DNA of 64,000 nt from Trebouxia sp. TZW2008 (taxonomy: Eukaryota; Chlorophyta; Trebouxiophyceae; Trebouxiales; Trebouxiaceae): NCBI GenBank assembly GCA_002118135.1, contig BDIU01000242.1:187870-251869 (forward strand), given 5' to 3'. Of the stretch, positions 47,501 through 59,479 are shown one piece after another. The position numbers and the translations under genes were made by a program. The notes under the pieces were generated by a model that did no database searches, was not told the DNA's origin, and was given only the letters and a program-made list of their open reading frames with translations. Each line of letters starts with the position of its first letter. Position 1 is the stretch's first letter.

Positions 47501-50500
47501 ATGCAAGATCAGCCGCTCCCCAAGCTTCAGCTCATCTTGACTCAGCACCAGATTGGCATCTTGTATCACATGCTGATACGCCACCTGTACCACTCAAAGC
47601 CAGTCAAAGGTTTGAGTGGCAATTATAGCTGAACAGCCACCGCAAGCACTTGCATGACTCATCTTGAAAACTGTTGCATGCAAAAGGCAGCGGTCATGGG
47701 AATGACTGGGCAATCTTCTCTATTTCACAGCAGTCACACTCTATTGCACGCATTTGGCTGAGGCACAAACATGTCAGGACTTGCAAGGACTAAGGACAAG
47801 CCAACATGAGGCTGCATCTATGCAGCCCATGCATTGGCTACAGTTCCTTCTGACAGTTCAAGGCTGTGGTCTGTCAAGGCAAGGTTCCTGTCCCTGTAAC
47901 ATGCAGACTGTACCTGAAAGAGGAGCTGATTATGCTAATATAGGCTTGCAAATGAGCCAGCACCAGCTGCAGAGCGCCCTTACACAGTTTGGGGCTTTGC
48001 TTGGTCAAGGATAGGTACCCTGCTGGGTTTGCAGCATGCAGAGCGTACCTGAAGGATGAGCTGATTGCGCTGGTACAGGCTTTGCAGCTAAGCCAGCACC
48101 CACTGCTGTGCTCTGTTGCACAGAATGGGGTTCAGCTTAATCAAGTCAAGGTCTCCTGTCAGGTTTGCAACATGACGACCGTACCTGAAAGATGAGCTGA
48201 TTATGCTGGTACAGACTTTGCAGATTAGCCAGCACCAATTGTAGTGCTGGTTTCAAGCTGTGCCCCTTGGCCTGCTGCTTCACTTGGTCCACCAAAAGAC
48301 CCGCAAAGTAGTTCTGCAAGTTGGACAGACATTGATTTGACTGCCTGTGTAGTTGCAGTCAGTCTGGTAGTCAGTTTGTGAGAGGCATGCGCATCACTCA
48401 ACAGAGCCTTGCAGTTCATCAGCACTCTGCAGGTTGTGTGGCTTCATCCTTTTGCGGGAAGCAGTCAACACATCAATATTCTACCTACAGCTAGCAAAGC
48501 TGTCTGCTTGGCTTACAAAAAGATATACGTGCTCAGCTGCCAGCTGAACACCGGTACAATGGTTTGTACGGTATTGCACAGAAGCTGCCGACGTAGCATC
48601 CCAGAGTGACATGCGGCAGGCTAGAAATGGAAGAGTTCTGATAGGCCCAGGATCATGCCGACATACCAACAATGCACGTTGCGGGCTAACGTTGTGGGCT
48701 TGAAGGCCCGCAAAGTCTGGGCACACAGATAGTGGATTTTGACATGGTCACCTCAAAGTGGGACACGAAGGTGTCTGAGGTGATGGATGCAAGTTGCCCA
48801 GGATCATGAACAGAGTCATGAAACACAGACAATGCAAAGGATCTGCTTGCAACATCTAGTGCTGCAGCAAAACGCCAGCATTATAGCCTTTTCCTTTCAT
48901 GTTCTGTCGCCGTCTTGTTATAGTCATAAATATCCAGAGCAACAGAAGTTTGGGCAGACAGTTCGGCAGCAGTACTGGCGTCAATACTGGCAGCAGTACC
49001 GTTGACAGGGCAAGTGCAGCAGACAGGCAGGCAACATCAATGGTGACATGGTCACCTCATTGGGTTTGTCATAACTACAGACAACACATGTTTGAGAGCA
49101 AGCAAAGTTGTGGTGTCTGTTACAACTAGGGCAAGCAAAGTTTGAGCAAACAGAATGGTGCTTGAGATTATTGTCACCTGGAGGTGCGATGAGCATTTTC
49201 TGAGGTGAAGTAGTGCAGATTATCCAGGATCATGAACAGGGTAGTCATCTACAGACAATGCAACAGCAAGAAGAAGTGAAGATTGAGCAAACAGTACGGC
49301 AACAGCACCAGTGATGTGATCACCTCGAGGTGTGCGGGGCATTTGTCCGGGGTGAAGCAGTGCAGGTTGCCCAGGATCATGAACAGGGTGATGCACCTCT
49401 CCACTGCCTCCAGAGCCAATGTGTGCTTCTGCAGCAGTGGGCAATTGGCTTTGTCTACAGAAATTTCCACAACTTGCAAAATGCTCAACACCTGGCGCTC
49501 TTGAGCCATGCTCCGCAGAAGCAGCAATCAATGTCCAACTTTTCCAACTCTGACACACGAAGGGTTTGTGCAATTGTTTTGCTGCTGCCTGGCTACTGAA
49601 CTTTGACCAATAGGCAAGGATGAAGCCCACATGAACTGACAGAACAGTGTCACAAGTGTTTGAAAAGGAGCCAGGGGCTTTGTGTGGGCATCTTCACAAA
49701 GCATCTGAGCGAAATAGGCTGTTTGGCTTCAAATTGTTGACTTGCAGGCAAGGCACTGAACAACTGCCATGACTTCAACTTCAAGCCAGAGAGAACATTA
49801 GTTCAGTCACACCGGCCAGTGCTATCAGACAGGGACATCAGTGACATCACTTCAAATCTGACGTCATTTCAGGGGGCTCACAAAGGAGACAGGATCTTTG
49901 TGGGAGCGTGCCAAGTGAAAACTGATGGCTCGAGCCTTGATGATACTAGCTGTCTTATAGGCAGTGCTGACAGACTATGTGAAGCACTGTAGACAAGGTC
50001 ATGTAGATTGCAGTCGAAAGACATGACATGTCAGGAGGGCTTACAAAGGAGCCAGGATCTTTGTCTGGGCGAGCCAGGTGGAAGTTGATGGCCAGAGCCT
50101 TGATGATGTTTGCTGTCCTCAAAGCTTGCACTGACAGGCTGCTCAGCAGCAGGTAGGTGGAGTCGTTGATCATGTCCTTGCTGTGCAGCTCAAAAGCTTC
50201 CTGACCTGCATCACAACAGCAAACTAGTTTGATGGCCACAGATCTGATGAGGTCTGCTGTCCTCACAGCTTGCACAGACAGGCTGCTCAGCAGCAGGTAG
50301 GTGGAGTCGTTGATCATGTCCTTGCTATGCAGCTCAAAAGCTTCCTGACCTGTGCAACAACAGCAGACTGGACAGAAATTCAGAGCCCTGGAGGCAAGTG
50401 CAGTAACAGCAAACTGGATGAATGGCAACAGCCTTGCTGATGCAAGGTCTCCTGAGATTGCCAACTGATAGGCTGCTCAGCAGCAGGTAGTTGGAGTCAT

Positions 50501-53500
50501 TGATCATGTCCTTGCTGTGCAGCTCAAAAGCTTCCTGACCTGCATCACAACAGCAAACTAGTTTGATGGCCACAGATCGGATGAGGTCTGCTGTCCTCAC
50601 AGCTTGCACAGACAGGCTGCTCAGCAGCAGGTAGGTGGAGTCGTTGATCATGTCCTTGCTGTACGGCTCAAAAGCCTCTTGACCTGTGCAGCAACAGCAA
50701 AGCATCATTAGATTGATGGCAAGGACTGCACTTCTGTAGCTATCATGACAAGTTGCTGTGCTGTCTCACCACAATATACTGCTGTTGCCAGATCCTCATG
50801 CAGCCTTTGGGCTCAGCGTGCAACATGGATCATCTCGACCAATGGACACCTTCTTGGTGCGCTGATCCGGGAGCAGATGGAAACTTAAAAGTTGTTGGTA
50901 TCTTTTTAAAAAGAAACAGAAAGGATTGATCCTGCTTTTGTTAATGAGGTCTTCCAGGAGCTGCATCCCATGTGACTCATATAGCAGCCTGATACCAAAC
51001 AATGGCACCAAGAAAACGCCCATTGCAATCAGATGACACAGTGTTGCCGAGTTGCACCCAAAGGCTGTACAAGATCAATAAGTTCTGATGTTGCATTGCT
51101 CAGTGTACCTGTCGGCCATGCACAAGCAGAATCCTTGTTTGAGAGAAAGATACCAAGAGGCCAAATGTCTTATTACATTGTCAAGTAACGTCTGATGGCA
51201 GCATCAGCAATTCTTTCTTTTGTCTCTTTTTGGATCATGTCACCCAGAACTCTTTCTATACTTCAGATCAGTCTTTTTTGGGCGTTAAATTTATCTACTG
51301 CAGAGATGATAGATGATTTTGAAATCATAAACATTGCAGACCTTGCAGTCATCAGGCCAATTGTGACTGAGTGGAAAGCTGACAATTTGCAGAGTTGTAA
51401 GAGCAAACACAATTGCTGCTGTGTCGCCTTGCTGACACAGCAGATGATTCCTGCCAGCTCAGCAGAAAGAGTGTCTGCATAGCTAGCGGATGTCAACCTT
51501 ATCAGGACTACAGCCGCATTCCCTGTTGGCGTTGATACTCAGCAACCTTCTACGTCTCCGTCCTAACACATATTAGGTCAAGTCTGCAAGAACTACTTGA
51601 GTTGTCAGCTGCTGCTGTGTTGCCGCTGTTTGCAGCATTCCAAATTGTTGCCTTTGAGTCAAGCTTCAGCAGATAAAAAGGCAAGGGTGTGTGTTCTTGC
51701 AGAGATGTAGTACGGGCTGGTCAGTACTTGCGCTGAATGTGAGTGCAGATACTTGCAGGTGCGCCTCTAATGAGGGCAATGCCTGCTAGCCAGGCACAAG
51801 CAAAGTCTGCAGGGGAAAGGGACAGTGCATGGCCCAGGGAGTCAGCTAGCCTCTCCATGGCAGTCTGCCTGAAGCTGGAGTCATCAGCCATGTTAGTGAA
51901 CGTAATACACGGAATGGAGAGAAAGGGGAAAGGGTCAACATTCCCTTACCTGGACAAGGCAGCTCAGGGTAACACAGGCGAGCCCAGGGTTGCTGAACAC
52001 CAACACAGAAGCAGTTTCAGCTGCAATGCTGGCGGGATAATTACCTGCTAGCCAAGTCTGCAGGCGGGAGAGACAGTGCATGTGCCACAGGAGAAGCACA
52101 CCACAACACTTGCAGCTAGGACCAGTCAAGGCAAACATTGATGAAGGTGAGCAAGAGTGTGTCCAGGGCAACACCTGCTAGCCAGGCTGAAGCAAAGTCT
52201 GCTGTGGGGAAGGGATTGCGCACAGGCCAGGGGTGCAGCTAGCCTCTTTACGGCAACCTGCCTGAAAATGCAGTCATCTGCCATTTCCTTGACCTTGAGC
52301 ATAAGACAAGAGAAATCGCTTGACATCGACTGAAAACCAATTGCTTTTGCAATATTGATTGGACAAATACCTGCTAGCCAGGCAGAAGCGAAGTCTGCAG
52401 GGGGAAGGGACAGTGCCTGGGCCAGCGGGGCAGCTAGCCTCTCCATAGCAGTTTGCCTGAAGTTGGAATCGTCTGCCAGAACCTCTACCACCTGTAGGCT
52501 GTTTAACAGCACCTGGCCCTCTCCTGTGAACTCAACAGCGATTGTTGCCACCTTGGGCCTTTGCAGTGCCAGGCCTGCATTACACAATTGATGCTGGGCA
52601 CTGCAGACGTGCTGAACAAACTCAAGGTAGTCGACCATTGGCGGGCTGTTGAGCAGCATCTGGCCCTCTTCAGTGGACTCCACAGAAATGGCTGCCACCT
52701 CGGCCTCTAAGCGCCGAGCCTGCGGCACAGCAGCTGTCAGCATTCTTTCCATTGCTCAGACTTAAGCAATCAAGCAGACCTGAGCAAGTAAAGGCATGTC
52801 TGAAATGAAGTTGGAACAGTGGTGGTTGGAACCATCTGCCGACATTCCACCACCTGTAGGCTAGGTGGTCAACAACATCTGCCCCTCCGCTGGGAACTGA
52901 ACAGGAATGACTGCTGAAGTTGTCTTACTGCACTTTCAGAAAGCTCACCTGCGCACCCCAGGACGTGGTGTGCACGCTGGCTGAGGAGAGGATATGCATG
53001 TTCCTTGATTGTAGTGTACACTTGACGCTTAGGGTGCGCTTAGGGTTTTGAAAAATTGGTTTTACTAATGTGTTTAGTACTTTTATATTAGGCCCACCCT
53101 TTCGGGTTTAGAGGCGCGGTTGTAGGGTTTAGGGTTTTAGGGAAGAGTACACTACATTTAAGGAAGAGGCATATATGCACCCTGGCTGAGCAGACTGGAG
53201 CTGGCAAGGTGACTGACAACCTCATGCAAGCAACTCTAACATTGTTTGGCTGATGCAGATGATTTGATGTAGATATCAGAGATCTGAGAGGTCAAAAGCC
53301 CGACCTGCGTATCCCAGGACATGGTCTGCACACTGGGTGAGCAAGCTGGAGGTGACAAGGTGGCTAGCTGCCTCGTCCAAGAAAACAGTGGCTTCATAGT
53401 CGCTGAGGCACAGCATGAGGGCCATGGCTCGGGCTGACAGCAGCTCTGCTGCACCTGCATCATGACAAGATTCTCGTTGTGAGTGACATCAAAAACTCCT

Positions 53501-56500
53501 CTGACTGCCACATTGACGCTTACATCAGCAATCGCATTGACTGTCACATTGGCAATCATATTGATAGCCCTGTTGACAATCACTGTCAAAGTGATCGATT
53601 TGACAGTCATACAGACAAACGTATTGACAAGCGCATTTCTGGTTGGCTGAAGCATAATGTCCAACAACATAAGCTGAGGGCGTCTTTGCATGAAAGCATG
53701 ACCATATGTTTGTGTGATCGCATCACTAACATCACTGCTGGGCAACCACCTTGTGCAGCAGCTGTACTGTGAGTGTCTGTGCCTGGCTCCAAGGGCTGAC
53801 ATGCCTGGCACCCCTCAGCCCCGTGCTTGAAGGGGGGCAGACCCAGGGGTGGGGTGTGCAGCTTCAGGCCAGCAGCAATGAGGCGAAGAGGAGCGGCAAA
53901 TGGCTGCTCCTGTATGGCAAGCCTGTACAGGCCAGGCCAGAACTCAGTCACTGACGTTTTTATGTACTTGTCACACCACTTGTATTAAGACTTGCACCTA
54001 ATGCCAGTGTGATAATTAGGCCAGGAGCTGCGTCATGACCCTTGAGCTTGATCAATGCGCATTAGTCAGCATAAATTGTCCATCCATTGGGGGCATTGCC
54101 AGATTAACGCTGGACATGCAACTTTCAACACCAGCTTTCAAGACTCTAGGGACAGTGCCACAACCTTGGCCAAGTAAATTCATCTGTTGAGTTCCCTGCT
54201 CTCCTGTGTTCACTTGTTTTCTTCTTGGTTTTCCTGAGGTTCCTTGGTTCGTTTTCCTGGCCTTGTCTTCTCTCCTGGTCTTCTCACTTGTACTGGGTTT
54301 GTCAATGTCCCATGACATAAAGCGCAAATGAGCTTGTACTGGGTTTTCTTTCTGTCCTTTGTTTACGACAAAGAACAGCTTACCTGTGTTAAAAGAGAGG
54401 TGTTGCTGCCAGTTCTGCCAGCAGCTGCTTGGTCACGCCAGCGTGGTAGCACATGTTGTCATCCCCTTTCTGTCTAATCTGATCTGCTTCTCTACTTTCC
54501 TATTGTGTTCATTTCCGTTTTTTGTTGTTATATGCAATCCTTTACTGCTCTGTGCTTTTTGTTCATGGCATGGGTACAGCTGACCTGTGATAGAAGAGAG
54601 GTGTGGCGGCCAGTTCTGCCAGAAGCTGCATGGTCACTCCAGCGTGGTAGGAAAGCATGTACAGGTCCAAGCTGCTGTTGCCGGCTAACAAGGCTGACCG
54701 CACCTATGCTGCAACCACACAGTCACCATGTTGACTCAGATAACATGGGATAGCATGATCTGATGCCAAGCAAACGTTCTGGGTCAAATGCTATGTCAAG
54801 TTGCCAGAGGGTGTTGTATCTATGCTGAAGAGTCAGTATGTTGTTTCAGGTAGCATGGTCATGTCAGCATCGTAGGACAGCATGTACGGGTCCAAGCTGC
54901 TGTTACCGGCTGACAAGGCTGACCGCACCTATGCTGCAGCCTCATAGTCAACATGTTGACTTGGGCACACAATCGCATCTTATTCTGTAGCAGATATGCA
55001 ACAAGAATGACATTAGTGCTAACATGCAGGACACAAATGTTGCTAGTCGACGTCAAAAATGGTTTGCTGCACTCGCATCAACATACATTGACGCAGATGA
55101 CATTGCACATTCGTACTTGCATTGTCCACAGCTGTGCAAACAGAAATGTACAGAAGCTGTGTTCAATTTGTACCGGCATTGCAGCTTGCAGCTGCTGATG
55201 GTACTGCACAGCGGTATGCATGCAAGCACAATTGTCTCTGCTTCAACAGCTTTAAGACCAGCTGAAGGCAGACACAAATGACCAAACTGGCAGTGCTGTG
55301 GCGTGCTCTGTCATCGCCACCTTTGCCCAAAGCAGCATACAATCTTCACAGGGATCATCTGATGCAACACGCACAATTGTCACATGCACCATTGCCCATT
55401 GTATCAACAACAAATGCTGCAGTCAATGCACAGGAGTTCCCAGCATGACAGAGCTGCTTGAAAAGACATGCTTAGCACGGGTGCAGCATTGGCTCACCAT
55501 GTCAATAACAACAGCCACAGTGTCAAACATGGCGTCTAGAAACACAGGCGAAGCGGGCTGCTTGAAGAGGTCCATGCACAGACTCTGTAGGTCTGCATCA
55601 GCAATGGCTGCTGCTGGCTGGAAGGCGTACAGAACAGCATTGAGGGCTGCTGGTACCAGAGCTGCCCTGTCTAAACACTCCTGCAGTTGCACATGCCCCA
55701 ATGAACATGACTCGCTCAACATGCACAGGGTCTGCAGGCCTGTATCAGCAATGGCTGCTGCTGGCTGGAAGGCATACAGAACAGCATTTAGGGCTTCGGT
55801 TAGAGAAGCTGCCCTGTCCAGACACTCCTGCATCCACACATGCAGCCGCACATGTCCCGTTCAACATGCCTCGCCCAGAGTGCATCCCAGGACATGCTTC
55901 ACTAAGTATGCCTGAGGCTGTTACTAATCAATTGCCACACTCAACGGTTGAGTGAGCCAGCCTCGATCAATGCATCACTCAACATGCTTGCTTGCCTTAT
56001 TGATCACTACTCAGAAAGCAACACGATCAATACTGGCTCACTCAGCGTGCTTCACTCAATGTGTCTCAACGGCTTGAAGACGTCTGTCTCATGCACATAT
56101 GCTGTTGGTCATAGCAGGGTCCAATTTGTACCTGATCCCTTTCAGGGTCTGCGGCAGATGCCAAGCTATTCTGGACTTCAGGCCCCGCCATGCACACCAG
56201 CACCAGGTTTGCTGCTTCAAGCACCCTGGCCTGGAAGCTTGAGTCCTGTGTCAAAGCACAGACAGCTGAATTGACAAAACCTGCAATGCCGCTGATCAGA
56301 GCAAGCACACTGCATGATCAACCTCATGAACAAGCTTTGTCGTGGAATCACTTCACAGGCTTGAAATAGATGATTGACGCTTCATATACAGGCTTGAGAT
56401 AGATGATTGACGCTTCATGCATATGCCCTCCAGCCAATGTTTGGCTGTCCTGAGCTGAGCCAATGCAGCAGCAATGTCTTTGATGATGGCAAACACCCCG

Positions 56501-57923
56501 CACAGGTTGCCCAGCAACATGCACTCTGCATATCCATCATCTGACTGCAGACAGCTAAACTGAGTATTCCATGGAAATGCCACACACCAGATTACTTGCG
56601 CTGCTCGTTTTTAAGCCACTGCAGTTGCAATGTCTTGAATGTTGGCAGAGATGTCAGGCAATCAGCCTGAGCATCAGGTACTCAATGCGCTGATGCTCAT
56701 TCCCAATTTCAGCCTTTGCACAGGTAGGATGCATTCAAAACTTGCAATTCCTTACCTGAGCCGCAGCACTTGCAATGTCCTTGATGATGGCAGAGACACC
56801 ACAGAGGTTGCCCAGCAGGGTGAAGCCCTGGGTGAGGTAGGCCCACAGGTTGGGGTGGCTCAGCTTGTGGGGCGTCACCTGCTCCTGCCAACTGCCATCT
56901 GTGCCTGCAAGAAGCACAGGGCATTCACTGCTGCAGGAAGTATAGCATTGCCAGTGTAGAGCTGATGTAGTGCGCGTTGCATTCTTTTGCAGACAGGTTG
57001 TCACTGAGGGCATAGAAAACAAGAAGTTCACCGCATTATGATTCGCTACCTCATCAGTCATCTCAAACCGATGCCGCGAAACATGTAGCAGGCACATCAC
57101 TCATGTACCTGCTGGTTGTGGTTGCTGCGCCAGCAAGCAGGCCATCAGATGCACAGGCAGGCCTTTCAGAAGCTCCACCACTGCCATCTGCGTGACACAA
57201 CACACATAATGCCCTGCATGTGGTGTGATGTTCCTATGACATTTTTATTGTGTGCAAATGGTTCAGCATGATCCATCGATGATGATCTATGGGCATTTGT
57301 GGCATTGTCACAACTTGGACAAGCCTCTCTAAAGCTAGGTTGCAACCATGCTGCAATGCAGCTTGGTGCACAAACCCAGGGGGTTATGGCAGCATTTGCT
57401 GTGTTAGCCTCATGTTTGAGATACCTTGTATATCACACATCATGCAGAAGTCTGATGCAGAAGCGTTTCAGAGCAGCAGAAGTGCATGTCACTGCATGGC
57501 TGCTAAAGCAGAATTGCTTCGAAAGCAGACCTTTGAGTCTGTTTGGCCTGCATAGGCTCCCTGGATAGTGATGCGCCACTCATACTCCACCTTGACAGTT
57601 GCTTTGCGCAACGCTGGGACTGACAATGAATGCAGCCTGTCCACTGCCAGGAAATAATCCAACACCTGGAGCAACACAGTGCAAAGATCTGTGAGAGCTG
57701 GACTGCCGTCAGGAGTGACTGAGGGTATTTGCCTGTCAAATGCTTGATTGCAAGACTGCAGCATCAGTAATTGCCTGTTCTTGCTGTTTGATGGCGTAGT
57801 CTCTGCGATATCGGTGGATCTGCAAACAAGCAGCCAGTCAGCACTGCGTGTACTCAGGATAGCTCGGCTGCGCAGAAAGCTACGGTAAACTTTTTGTACC
57901 TGGCGTTCTGAAGGTCCGGACAT
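47254..57923 (-). CDS. Large helical-repeat protein, possibly Nup188-like nucleoporin
   Basis: A long intron-rich gene, only partly modelled. Supported exons in transcription order: 57900-57923, start of next at 57819, 57109-57187, 56756-56904, 56132-56245, 55498-55680, 54585-54703, about 53780-53935, about 53315-53455, about 52365-52745, 50045-50205, about 49325-49440, about 48186-48320 and 47390-47590. The product is nearly all alpha-helical. 'FWPGLYRLA', 'LHCFTPDKC' and 'LGERLILHLRGLHSSL' resemble, in the same order, human NUP188 'WPGVYRLS', 'LRHFTPDVC' and 'LSTLLSSLSRY'. That is weak but ordered evidence for a scaffold nucleoporin. Many introns carry decoy exon copies. The N-terminus is uncertain and total length may be shorter than Nup188. 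Confidence 0.45.
47885..48245 (-). repeat. Three copies of a donor-side exon segment in the large gene
   Basis: Segments like 'gtgctggct.a..tgcaa' through 'tcagctcatctttcag' followed by GTAC recur at about 47915-47985, 48035-48110 and 48186-48245. The last is continuous with the exon reading 'KPALQLVLANLQSLYQ'. The two copies downstream in transcription are decayed. Confidence 0.75.
48770..49400 (-). repeat. Copies of the exon around 'LFMILGNLH'
   Basis: The segment containing 'caggttgcccaggatcatgaacag' (+ strand) recurs near 48792, 49214 and 49364, each preceded by 'gaggtg'. Only the 49364 copy is continuous with a long open exon. Confidence 0.7.
50214..50700 (-). repeat. Three copies of the exon 'EAFELHSKDMINDSTYLLL'
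   Basis: Copies at about 50230-50355, 50465-50545 and 50570-50690 are nearly identical over 100 or so bases to the true exon 50045-50205. They include a 'gcag' acceptor and remain open. Two of them also share the downstream 'gtttgatggccacagat' block, so a larger two-exon-copy unit of about 230 bases has itself been duplicated. Confidence 0.88.
51750..52500 (-). repeat. Three copies of the exon 'ERLAAPLAQALSLPPADF'
   Basis: Related 130-base blocks lie at about 51757-51895, 52165-52300 and 52365-52500. The third is in frame with the preceding exon; the others are diverged or shifted. They sit downstream in transcription order. Confidence 0.8.
52945..53390 (-). repeat. Copies of the exon 'LLTQCADHVLGYAG'
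   Basis: 'cccaggac.tggt.tgcac.ctggctgag' (+ strand) recurs at about 52960, 53175 and 53305. The last belongs to the coding exon at 53315-53455. The interval between the first two holds a telomere-like stretch. Confidence 0.65.
53036..53145. repeat. Interstitial telomere-like sequence
   Basis: 'cttagggttttg', 'cgggtttag' and 'gtagggtttagggttttaggg' occur within about 105 bases, mixing TTTAGGG (plant type) and TTTTAGGG (Chlamydomonas type) units. It is bracketed by 'gtagtgtac' near 53009 and its complement 'gtacactac' near 53148. Confidence 0.6.
54370..54940 (-). repeat. Copies on both sides of the exon 'LLAGNSSLDLYMLSYHAG'
   Basis: The functional exon is 54585-54703. 54850-54945 repeats its acceptor half on the upstream side, and 54385-54460 repeats its donor half on the downstream side. 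Both duplication modes flank a single exon. Confidence 0.78.
55735..55835 (-). repeat. Copy of the exon starting 'ECLDRAA'
   Basis: About 100 bases upstream of the true exon 55498-55680, an open copy reads 'ECLDRAASLTEALNAVLYAF' and ends at the matching 'LCM', after which similarity stops without a donor. Its acceptor is retained. Confidence 0.8.
56380..56540 (-). repeat. Copy of the exon 'GNLCGVSAIIKDIA'
   Basis: A diverged copy reading 'LLGNLCGVFAIIKDIAAALA' lies between the functional exon 56756-56904 and the next one. A short 'atagatgattgacgcttcat' unit is duplicated beside it at 56368 and 56400. Confidence 0.7.
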
Positions 57924-59479
57924 GCTGCGCTTGTCGATGCAGCGCTATTGCGGGCTTGGTTTAGCAAGCAGTGAAGCCGAGTGATCGTCAGATCAGCAGA
58001 AACAGCTGAGCACGCGCCAGCTGGAAAAAGGACTTTTGCTTATAGGATGCCGTCAACAGCCCGCTTATACACTAAGACACGGACTTGGCCGCTGATGCGG
58101 TCTGTTCGGAACCATGCATCAGCTAATGCAGGTGCGAAGGTCTTGTTGGCGCATGGCTGCGCTCATACACGCATGCGGCCAAACTGCAGAAAGTGCATTC
58201 CGCAATTGAGACTGAAGAAGCGGGCGCTTGACCTGAAGCGTGCCCCAACGTTGCGTCATGCACAGTTAGCGCTTGGTTAGGTCAAAATTGTTGACTCAGA
58301 AGTCTTTGACTTCTGCTCAGACATCAGTTGCACAGGTCATCACTGCGCATCTGGACTGGCCAGAGGATCTGGAGAGTTCTGTCCACCAGAGCAATAGAGG
58401 AGAAAATAGAGACTGTTTCCCAGTAACACTCATGAGTCTGAGCAGCGCAGGTCTGATGGACATTCAGCCACATGCAAGTAACACCTTGCAGTCTGACCCA
58501 TCCACAGTAAAGCTTCAAATGAAATAGAAGCATCATGATGATCAAGTTCTTGCAATAAGACAGCAGTACGACTATCTGCGCTCGTGTCTCTGTCTATACA
58601 ATACATACAGTTTTGCAAGCACCAGCACTGCAGTCTCAAAATCAAAATGCTGCAAAACCCCACTCACCACTTTGCCTGCTCACAGTACTTCGCTGTTCTT
58701 TCTAGGCTAAACTAGACACGCAAGGCTGGCTCACGAGCCTCGCATTTGCCATCTGACCGTACACCTAATACAGCTGCGACAAGTCTGCTGCATGCCTAAT
58801 CCTACCATGAAAGCGCTGTAGGGCACGGCTCAACCCTAAGGTGGTAAACAAGAACTCCATAGCGTTCAAGACACATCTCAAACAGGCTCAGATACAATTC
58901 TCAAAGAAAACTTGGACTTGAAACTGTCTCATGACTTCATGCAAACGCTCATCAGAGGAATCTCATCTCACAGCTCAGAAAACAAATGGTCTAGAAACAC
59001 CTAAAAAATTGTGTCAGAGGCAACTTTAGTTCAGCTTATGTACAGCAAGTTATACATTCCTTGCACCCCGCAAATTGAGCGCAATGCAAAGGCATCTGTT
59101 CCATGCAGCACAGGGGGGTCTTCAATGTCTGCCCTTTTCTTGACTCAGACTGTGCTGACTCCAGTAACCATAATGGTATGCAGTGATGGTTGAACTACAA
59201 TCTTCGTTCAGAACTAAAGCAGAAGCAAAAACACAATGTCTTCCACACTTGAGGCCGCTTTGCAGAAACAGAGTACCTGTCATGTGGCTTGATGGTTTGT
59301 TTCCCCCGTGTGTGTGTAATCAACACCAATGCTGGTTGTTGCGTACTGCATCTGGCAATGCTTGCCACAACATTCTGCTGCTCCCTTCATCATTGCTTTG
59401 CATTTGCTGTTCAAGGGAGTCTGGCAGCTCAAAAGAGGAGCGCTTTGCCATGAAAACGGCTTCATGAAGTTGCGTCTCA
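57924..59479. other. Intergenic, with a possible small basic ORF
   Basis: CpG-rich sequence at 57930-58280 is the likely promoter of the large minus-strand gene. A plus-strand frame from 58043 to 58280 (about 78 codons, Arg/Lys-rich) is open but has no recognised family and is not called. 59290-59470 is a diverged copy of the 3' part of the last exon of the F-box-like gene. Confidence 0.4.

Noticed and set aside
53479..53772. 97-codon plus-strand frame with repeated Asp/His/Ile units
   Set aside because: The periodicity comes from an imperfect short repeat in an intron of the minus-strand gene; no family match.
58043..58280. Small basic plus-strand protein
   Set aside because: Open but in a CpG-rich promoter region with no recognised similarity; left as a note.
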